DNA of 22,354 nucleotides, taken from IMG/VR virus record IMGVR_UViG_3300044645_002359, positions 1-22,354 of that record; one strand, written 5' to 3'. The notes beneath the pieces are model-generated. The model did not search any database. It saw nothing but the letters and a program-made list of their open reading frames with translations, and was not told the origin of the DNA. Source of the DNA: a virus. Positions 17,782-22,354 of this stretch are shown piece by piece. Each line of letters begins with the position of its first letter. Position 1 is the first letter of the stretch. A program made the translations under genes and the position numbers.

Positions 17782-18042
17782 ATGGTAAAATCAGCCCGAA
17801 GACGCCACCATGCCATGCGCCTGAGGAATAAATGGCTGAGGCTGCTACACAACCTGAGCCCTGAGCGCGGTCTTGACTGCATCACCTTTGGCAAGGTCTA
17901 TAGCAAAGACCCAATTGATTGCGGAAACCCACGGTGCAAACTTTGCTCTTATGCGAAGGTCTTACACAGCAAAGAGAAAAGGTTGCTTGAGAAGAGAGTT
18001 GCCAAGAATGAAACTTTAGAATTTAATAAGGAGGGCGGTTAA
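17782..18042 (+). CDS. basic protein with CGNPRCKLC motif, 86 aa
   Basis: Arginine/histidine-rich N-terminus (ARRRHHAMRLRNKWLRLLHN), then FGKVYSKDPIDCGNPRCKLC (about 46-65) with cysteines spaced C-x4-C-x2-C, compatible with metal binding together with a histidine. The C-terminus is a lysine-rich helix. A basic protein with a knuckle-like motif suggests nucleic-acid binding; I cannot name a family. Its last codons run into cassette 8. Confidence 0.7.
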   Translation: MVKSARRRHHAMRLRNKWLRLLHNLSPERGLDCITFGKVYSKDPIDCGNPRCKLCSYAKVLHSKEKRLLEKRVAKNETLEFNKEGG

Positions 18043-18104
18043 CCGTCCCGAACCGTTCGGTTCCCACCCTTGTTTCTGCGTTTCAGAAACGCTATAATAT
18101 GATT
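18031..18104 (+). promoter_or_regulatory. leaderless promoter cassette 8
   Basis: GGCGGTTAACCG, GAACCGTTCGGTTC, -35 TTGTTT (18070-18075) in GTTTCTG..CAGAAAC, 17-bp spacer, consensus -10 TATAAT (18093-18098), 6 nt, ATG at 18105. An ATG at 18099 lies between -10 and predicted start point and would not be transcribed. Confidence 0.92.
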
Positions 18105-18629
18105 ATGAAGAAACCAACCTACACCATTTCAGCGGTAAACACCGACGGCTCATCCGAGTTTCCTCGTCCCGAATGTCTACCTCAAGCTGGCGATGTCCTT
18201 GTGGTTGAAAAGCCTTTCAGGACTCTGGCTGGTTATGACTATCAAGTTGGTTCTAGGCTGCGTCTTATTGAGCGAACGCTAGATGCCCCTTTTAGACTTC
18301 TCAGTTCTCTTGGTAATTGGGTGGTAGAATGCCCATTTCAAAAGTCCGTATGGACCAATATTGAGCTGATGATTGCTGAGGGGACGTTGAGTTGTGACAG
18401 GGGACCCGAAGCTGGGGAATGGCTACCGATTAGTACCGCTCCAAAAGAATACAAACCTTACTCAATGTTTGTCGTGATTGCTATGGATGTCACCGTTGGC
18501 GCCGCGATCCGCTATACGACAGACCCCTATTGTGTTTACCGCACGGGCGGAACATACGTGAGGTGGCCACACTTTTTTCCTCCAACACATTGGAGGCCAC
18601 TCCCTGATTATAACCCAAAAACCAAATGA
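18105..18629 (+). CDS. hypothetical protein with DUF551-like C-terminus, 174 aa, leaderless
   Basis: Cassette geometry selects the ATG at 18105 over that at 18099. Residues 1-100 (beta-rich: AGDVLVVEKPF; YDYQVGSRLRLIERT; NWVVECPFQ) look like a small barrel. The C-terminus carries GEWLPISTAPKEYKPYS and PPTHWRPLPD, the WxPIxTAPK..THWxPLP pattern of DUF551, frequent in phages and prophages and of unknown function. Stop overlaps the next ATG (ATGA). Confidence 0.8.
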   Translation: MKKPTYTISAVNTDGSSEFPRPECLPQAGDVLVVEKPFRTLAGYDYQVGSRLRLIERTLDAPFRLLSSLGNWVVECPFQKSVWTNIELMIAEGTLSCDRGPEAGEWLPISTAPKEYKPYSMFVVIAMDVTVGAAIRYTTDPYCVYRTGGTYVRWPHFFPPTHWRPLPDYNPKTK

Positions 18630-18742
18630 CTAACTTCCTCAGTAGACTCAATGCCCTTCTTCCCCCAAAGAAGAAATTCATCGTGCTCACAGATTTAAAG
18701 TCGGGCGACCCGTTAACTCCCCAGACCAACCTGCCAACTTAA
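18626..18742 (+). CDS. micro-protein, 38 aa
   Basis: ATGA overlap with the upstream gene. Product begins MTNFLSRLNALLPPKKKFIVL and ends in a polar PLTPQTNLPT tail. Too short for family assignment; the overlap and the gap-free fit between neighbours are the main support. Confidence 0.55.
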   Translation: MTNFLSRLNALLPPKKKFIVLTDLKSGDPLTPQTNLPT

Positions 18743-18756
18743 ACGTACAAACCAAC

Positions 18757-18987
18757 ATGACACTTACACCCGAACAAATTAGTCTCTTCAATTCTCTCGT
18801 AGAGAGACTCCAGGCTAAAGCTTCCCGGCCACATGCAATTGATTACCGAGGCGATGACTTTTGTGCGATAGATGCAGGAAGCTATGACGATGCTTTCGAT
18901 TGGGGCTGCCAAGTAGGCGAGATTGACTATGCCCGAGAACTATGCAACTTTCTGAAAGTTCCCTACACCGTAGACAAAGAATGGTGA
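18757..18987 (+). CDS. small hypothetical protein, 76 aa
   Basis: Helical N-terminus (TPEQISLFNSLVERLQAKA), then DFCAIDAGSYDDAFDWGCQVGEIDYARELCNFL, a pattern (D.GSYDDAFDWG..VGE) of the type found in small phage proteins, function unknown. Overlaps the next start by 7 nt (ATGGTGA). Confidence 0.78.
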   Translation: MTLTPEQISLFNSLVERLQAKASRPHAIDYRGDDFCAIDAGSYDDAFDWGCQVGEIDYARELCNFLKVPYTVDKEW

Positions 18988-19355
18988 CGCCTCCACTCAT
19001 TTACGTGGCTGCACCTTACAATGACCCTGACCCGGTAATCGTCCAAAGGCGCATGGAAACCGTTACTTACGAGCTTGCTGTATTGGCATCAAAAGGCTCC
19101 GTTGCTTTCTCTCCACTGCTCATGCACTTTTGCTTAAACACGGGCATCGAACTCCCGTCTGACTACAATTTTTGGGAGAATTTCTGCCTGACAATGCTGA
19201 GCAAATCAGACGCACTCGTGGTCTTGACACTTCCAGGATGGGTTGGGTCTTCCGGAGTTCAATCCGAAATTTCCTTTGCCAAGGATATAGACATTCCAAT
19301 TTCTTATCAAACACCAAAGCAAAATGACTACACAAATTCGACAAGCAGTATTTGA
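18981..19355 (+). CDS. DUF1937-like, nucleoside deoxyribosyltransferase-fold protein, 124 aa
   Basis: N-terminus PPLIYVAAPYNDPDPVIVQRR matches the phosphate/nucleoside-binding start of DUF1937 proteins (Y(L/V)AxPYxxPDPxxxxxR), a branch of the nucleoside 2-deoxyribosyltransferase-like fold found in phages. Later SDALVVLTLPGWVGSSGVQSEISFA holds the usual D..(V)V..LPGW..S.G...E pattern with a conserved Glu. Likely acts on a nucleotide or base; substrate unknown. Start at 18981 keeps a 7-nt overlap with the upstream gene; its last 32 nt overlap the next gene. Confidence 0.75.
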   Translation: MVTPPLIYVAAPYNDPDPVIVQRRMETVTYELAVLASKGSVAFSPLLMHFCLNTGIELPSDYNFWENFCLTMLSKSDALVVLTLPGWVGSSGVQSEISFAKDIDIPISYQTPKQNDYTNSTSSI

Positions 19356-19785
19356 GACCAATAGCTCAAGCACTCACTCACTCAGTATATCCTCGGGTGA
19401 CTCTACTGATCTACTAAGCACCCTGCCATTGGACGAAGAGGGAAACGTTGTACTCATCGGAGGTGAATTTGGTTGGGAAATTGAAGACTACACTGACGCC
19501 GACATTAAGGCTAATTACGCGGCTATCTATGTTGAATCTTGGGCAGGAGAGAAAAGTGAGGAATACAGGGAAGTTCTAAATTCGGTGATCAAACAGCAAA
19601 CCGGTTGCTTCAGTGTTGTATATGACCTTAACACGTCGTGGGAGGAAGGTAAAGATCCTTCCTACATTGACCACCAGTCTGTAGAAGGAGGTCAGTTAGA
19701 CTACTTGTTTGAAGACCCCGAACTCTTGCGACAGTTTATCTTTAACCCCCGCAGCGTCCTTCACACCGACAATGACAACTACTGA
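19324..19785 (+). CDS. FETNSSSTHS-family protein, 153 aa
   Basis: The N-terminal motif VFETNSSSTHSLSI (residues 9-22) belongs to a widespread but uncharacterised family of phage and bacterial proteins with an almost invariant FETNSSSxHS near the start. The rest is acidic (DEEGNVVLIGGEFGWEIEDY; SWEEGKDPS; QLDYLFEDPELLRQFI) with a C-terminal NPRSVLHTDNDNY. Overlaps the radical SAM gene by 14 nt, so the two are probably translated together. Confidence 0.8.
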   Translation: MTTQIRQAVFETNSSSTHSLSISSGDSTDLLSTLPLDEEGNVVLIGGEFGWEIEDYTDADIKANYAAIYVESWAGEKSEEYREVLNSVIKQQTGCFSVVYDLNTSWEEGKDPSYIDHQSVEGGQLDYLFEDPELLRQFIFNPRSVLHTDNDNY

Positions 19786-20674
19786 GTCAATTCTTCACAG
19801 TTACAAAAACGGCAACTGCAAAGTTACCTTATGCTCGAATGGGACTAAGATCCGAGAAACCCTTGACAACAACCCCCCGTGGGCGAGACACCCGGAGAGT
19901 ATTGACGTGAAAATTACAAACTTTTGTGATCTAGCGTGCCCCTACTGTCACGAAAATTCCACCCTTGGGGGGAAGCCTGGGGATCTGAACCGTTTGCTTT
20001 CCATACTGAAGCCCTTGCCAGCAGGAGTGGAGCTGGCCATAGGCGGTGGTAACCCGCTTTCCCATCCTGAACTCATTCCGTTTTTAACCGAAGTACGCGA
20101 CAGGGGGTTAGTATCAAATCTAACTGTGAACGAAAGACACTTGAAACCCTACGAGTTTCTTTTGAGTACCCTAAGTAGGAAAGGCTTGGTCAAAGGAATC
20201 GGAGTTTCTGTCACAGGTACAAACTTACCTCTTCTCAAGCAATTTCTAGAAAACAATCCGCACACTGTGTTCCACGTGATCGCAGGGGTTCATTCCCCGG
20301 AAGTCTTGTCGGACCTTAGCGCTCTGGAAAACAGCAAAACTTTGGTCCTAGGGTACAAAACGTTCGGACGAGGGATTCAGTACTATAGCGACAAAACCAA
20401 ACAGTTGCTAACCGAATGGTATCGAACTATACCATCTTTCCTTGGAAAGATCCACTTGTCGTTCGACAATCTAGCCGTTGAACAGCTTAACATTAGGAGA
20501 TTGTTGACAAACGCAGGGTGGTCCAAGTTTTACATGGGTAATGACGGTACATTCACCATGTACATCGACGCTGTCGAAGGCACCTACGCAAAGACTAGCC
20601 GGAGTATTAAACGAACCCTGTTCAAGGAAATGGACTTAATCACCTACTTCCGGAACCTACCGAAGTTTGCCTAG
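19772..20674 (+). CDS. radical SAM enzyme, 300 aa
   Basis: CDLACPYC at residues 52-59 is the CxxxCxxC motif that holds the 4Fe-4S cluster, preceded by SIDVKITNF (strand 1) and followed by AIGGGNPLSHPEL, the GGEP-type SAM-binding motif with G in place of E. The barrel continues to about residue 230. There is no obvious SPASM domain with extra cysteines, so it resembles a minimal core enzyme. The start at 19772 is preferred over upstream ATGs because it leaves only a small overlap with 19324. Substrate unknown; the overlapping FETNSSSTHS protein is the obvious candidate partner or target. Stop codon TAG. Confidence 0.85.
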   Translation: MTTTESILHSYKNGNCKVTLCSNGTKIRETLDNNPPWARHPESIDVKITNFCDLACPYCHENSTLGGKPGDLNRLLSILKPLPAGVELAIGGGNPLSHPELIPFLTEVRDRGLVSNLTVNERHLKPYEFLLSTLSRKGLVKGIGVSVTGTNLPLLKQFLENNPHTVFHVIAGVHSPEVLSDLSALENSKTLVLGYKTFGRGIQYYSDKTKQLLTEWYRTIPSFLGKIHLSFDNLAVEQLNIRRLLTNAGWSKFYMGNDGTFTMYIDAVEGTYAKTSRSIKRTLFKEMDLITYFRNLPKFA

Positions 20675-20691
20675 TCCGACTTTTATAAAAC

Positions 20692-20762
20692 GACGGTTAA
20701 CCCTCCCGCCCGGTTCGGTTCTCCGGCTTGTTACTGCAACTTAGAAACGCTAAACTTATTCC
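20692..20762 (+). promoter_or_regulatory. leaderless promoter cassette 9 (weaker)
   Basis: ACGGTTAACC, CCCGGTTCGGTTC, -35 TTGTTA (20728-20733), degenerate palindrome, 17-bp spacer, -10 TAAACT (20751-20756), 6 nt, ATG at 20763. Most diverged copy, but both spacings are kept. Confidence 0.8.
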
Positions 20763-21050
20763 ATGAAAGACGAACAACACGCCACTTTAAGCCACGAAAC
20801 AACATCGGAGGAGCGTCCTATTTGCTTCCTTAAAATTGAACTGGCCCCGAAAGATGGCCGCCCTATTTGGGCTAAGGGGTATATTTGGGGTGATACTTCT
20901 GGTTCCTTGGGCACTTTTTGTGTATGGGCCTATTGGGACGGAAATGTTTGGAAAGAAGCTGGAGTAGAGAACTCAAGCCTTAATTCCCGTCACCTGTATG
21001 AATACATGCCCCTTACACTGAACTCTGCTGTCAGAGATATACCAATCTAG
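20763..21050 (+). CDS. hypothetical protein, 95 aa, DUF551-like pattern, leaderless
   Basis: After a polar N-terminus, residues 24-80 read KIELAPKDGRPIWAKGYIWG, then FCVWAYWDGNVWKEAGVENS and YEYMPLTL: the (T)APKDGxPIxxxG..W.DG.W pattern resembles the domain of the cassette 8 protein (18105) and similar small phage proteins. Function unknown. Stop codon TAG. Start set by cassette 9. Confidence 0.75.
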   Translation: MKDEQHATLSHETTSEERPICFLKIELAPKDGRPIWAKGYIWGDTSGSLGTFCVWAYWDGNVWKEAGVENSSLNSRHLYEYMPLTLNSAVRDIPI

Positions 21051-21089
21051 TTTAATTCCGATAACTCTAAACATACCGGATCACAACAA

Positions 21090-21413
21090 ATGAAAAAAGC
21101 CATCTACAAGTTCTACCAAGACCACGGCCGGATGGGTAGCCTCGAAGGAATCTTCGTAGCTGACCCCGAAGAAGTAAAGCGACTGATTAACAGCCAAGAA
21201 GAAATCTACTTTGGCGAAGTCCTTGGAAAGCACAGTGAAATTTTCGGCCCCATTAGCGAAGGCGAAATCACAATGGTATCCGACGATCCCGCGTTTGTAA
21301 AGCTTTTTGAATTCCACGATTTATCTTCTGGGTATTGTCCCTTTGATTATCTCGAAGATGATGACTACGGTGATGATGACTATGAGGGACCCGAAGGCCC
21401 CTGCCCAGCTTGA
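21090..21413 (+). CDS. conserved phage-type hypothetical protein, 107 aa
   Basis: The pattern KFYQDHGRMGSLEGIFVADPEEV, then IYFGEVLGKHSEIFGPI, then GYCPFDY matches a conserved uncharacterised family that I associate with tailed phages and their hosts. The C-terminal 25 residues are very acidic (EDDDYGDDDYEGPEG). An A-rich leader (CACAACAA) precedes the ATG. Confidence 0.8.
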   Translation: MKKAIYKFYQDHGRMGSLEGIFVADPEEVKRLINSQEEIYFGEVLGKHSEIFGPISEGEITMVSDDPAFVKLFEFHDLSSGYCPFDYLEDDDYGDDDYEGPEGPCPA

Positions 21414-21474
21414 ATTAACGGGCACCAAAGTGAATCCCAATGCTCCACCCCTCAAATAAGTACCTAAAATCAAA

Positions 21475-22083
21475 ATGACCAACTTCCCACCCACAATCCC
21501 ACAAATTAAAGCACTTCGTGAAAAAACTGGGGCAGGTATGATCCTTTGTAAGGAAGCACTTATTAACTCCAAAGGCGATGAAGCAGGGGCAATCACTTGG
21601 CTGCGCCAAAAGGGTATTGTCTTAGCTGATGGTAAAATTGGTAGGGCTGCCAAAGAAGGGATCATCTCCAGCTATATCCATACAGGTGGCAAGATCGGTG
21701 TACTCATCGAAGTGAATTGCGAAACTGATTTTGTGGCAAGATCTGGGCCATTCCAAGAGTTCGTTCGCACTTTGGCAATGCAAATCGCAGCTTGCCCCTC
21801 CGTTAATTACATCTCAATTACCGAAATTCCAGAGTCTATTCTTTTGGACGAGACACGGATCGAAATGAGCAAGGAAGATCTTGCAAAGAAACCCGAAGCA
21901 ATGCGTGGCAAAATTGTTGAAGGTAGGGTAGCCAAACGTTTCAAGGAAATGTCTTTGATGGACCAACCATATATCAAAGATGGCACAATGACTATCGAGA
22001 CTTATGTCAAAAACTTCGCTGCTACGGTTGGCGAAAACATCGTTGTGAAGCGATTCGCTCGCTTCGTTCTCGGCAACTCCTGA
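21475..22083 (+). CDS. tsf: translation elongation factor Ts (EF-Ts), 202 aa
   Basis: Recycles EF-Tu from GDP to GTP form. The N-terminal UBA-like domain has LREKTGAGMILCKEAL (14-29) and ITWLRQKGI; the core has EGIISSYIHTGGKIGVLIEVNCETDFVAR (about 62-90), with the TDFVAR signature that contacts the EF-Tu G domain; the C-terminus has MDQPYIKDGTMTIETYV and GENIVVKRFARFVLG. The length and the phrase AMQIAACPSVNYIS match the short cyanobacterial/chloroplast form rather than E. coli EF-Ts (283 aa). No ribosomal protein S2 gene precedes it, unlike the usual chromosomal rpsB-tsf order, supporting a mobile copy. Known huge phages carry EF-Ts; the host-derived lineage suggested here is inference. Confidence 0.96.
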   Translation: MTNFPPTIPQIKALREKTGAGMILCKEALINSKGDEAGAITWLRQKGIVLADGKIGRAAKEGIISSYIHTGGKIGVLIEVNCETDFVARSGPFQEFVRTLAMQIAACPSVNYISITEIPESILLDETRIEMSKEDLAKKPEAMRGKIVEGRVAKRFKEMSLMDQPYIKDGTMTIETYVKNFAATVGENIVVKRFARFVLGNS

Positions 22084-22102
22084 ACCTGTCACCTGCGAAC
22101 AA

Positions 22103-22330
22103 ATGTGGAGCCCAGCATATCTACCATTGTGGATGAGGCAACCATTGCCCCCCATTAATAAACGCACACAAGCGTCTCAGGTCGAAGAAATGGCTCTCAA
22201 GGCCGAAGAGATGGCTAACAAAGCCGAACGCATGGCTCTCAGGGCCGAAGAAATGGCTCTCAGGGCCGAAGAAATGGCTCTAATACTCCTATCATTAGAA
22301 ATTGAATTTGATCAGCGGCGAAAACAATGA
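22103..22330 (+). CDS. coiled-coil heptad-repeat protein, 75 aa
   Basis: After a Trp/Pro-rich N-terminus (MWSPAYLPLWMRQPLPP), residues 28-62 are five near-identical heptads of the type EEMALRA, encoded by a 21-bp tandem repeat (GCTCTCAGGGCCGAAGAAAT and variants, 22187-22270). The heptad pattern predicts a coiled coil; repeat number may vary by slippage. Begins 19 nt after EF-Ts. Unrecognised. Confidence 0.75.
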   Translation: MWSPAYLPLWMRQPLPPINKRTQASQVEEMALKAEEMANKAERMALRAEEMALRAEEMALILLSLEIEFDQRRKQ

Positions 22331-22354
22331 ATATCAAACTTGCAACTCCCGGGG
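22327..22354 (+). CDS. start of next gene, truncated by window end
   Basis: ATGA overlap with the stop of the coiled-coil gene; the visible product is MNIKLATPG. Typical coupled start for this element. Confidence 0.5.

Noticed and set aside
21321-22167. Long reverse-strand frames opposite EF-Ts and neighbouring genes
   Set aside because: Shadow frames of strongly recognisable + strand genes.
1-22354. Whole-element amber (TAG) reassignment
   Set aside because: Several genes appear to end naturally in TAG and no CUA tRNA is visible in the window; kept only as a local question at two genes.
1-22354. CRISPR arrays, rRNA genes, insertion sequences
   Set aside because: No regularly spaced identical direct repeats with unique spacers, no rRNA-like blocks and no transposase motifs were seen; the repeated cassettes are promoters, not CRISPR repeats.

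Overview
The window reads as accessory DNA from a cyanobacterium-associated mobile element, most likely a very large (jumbo/huge) cyanophage or a phage-plasmid; a tRNA-array megaplasmid is the alternative. Everything I can support lies on the + strand. Four lines of evidence point this way. An EF-Ts gene (21475-22083) is closest in pattern to the short cyanobacterial form. About 32 recognisable tRNA genes, none encoding CCA, are packed together. The proteins are small, orphan and phage-like: tandem WLxG paralogues, a FETNSSSTHS protein, a DUF1937-like protein, DUF551-like domains and an ADP-ribosyltransferase. I found only one HIP1 octamer (GCGATCGC) in 22 kb.

Layout. 1-5.7 kb is a dense tRNA array with spacers full of mini-hairpins and a few micro-genes. 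It holds 22 canonical-looking tRNAs (including a clear initiator tRNA-fMet) and at least seven tRNA-like genes of abnormal shape: two about 156 nt long, one with two T-arms, and several with odd anticodon loops. 5.9-8.2 kb alternates small overlapping genes with five more tRNAs. 8.2-10.3 kb is a run of small phage-type genes, including three tandem paralogues. 10.4-12.1 kb has two effector-like genes with the same N-terminal segment but different C-terminal domains (ADP-ribosyltransferase; GNAT-like); one carries a frameshift, the other an in-frame amber. 12.3-18.7 kb is small orphan genes with five scattered tRNAs and a 2H-phosphoesterase gene (RNA-end chemistry). 18.7-20.7 kb is an overlapping gene string ending in a radical SAM enzyme. 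20.8-22.35 kb ends with EF-Ts and a coiled-coil repeat protein.

The most striking feature is a promoter cassette repeated nine times (before the start codons at 2687, 3854, 5944, 7206, 12325, 13143, 16232, 18105 and 20763). Each copy has an AACCG-type inverted repeat, a TTG-start -35 usually buried in a small palindrome (GTTTCTGC..GCAGAAAC), a spacer of exactly 17 bp, a TAT-type -10, and then exactly 6 bp before the start codon. With normal sigma-70 geometry, transcription would start on or beside the A of ATG, so these operons are predicted to make leaderless mRNAs. Together with an initiator tRNA, EF-Ts, a broad tRNA set and a possible RNA-end-processing enzyme, the element appears to carry its own translation kit and a dedicated initiation mode. 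That functional link is inference; the cassette geometry is directly visible.

Caveats: three genes need -1 shifts at or beside short homopolymer runs and two have in-frame TAG codons. These may be mutations, recoding or sequencing errors. No TAG-reading (CUA) tRNA was found in the window.
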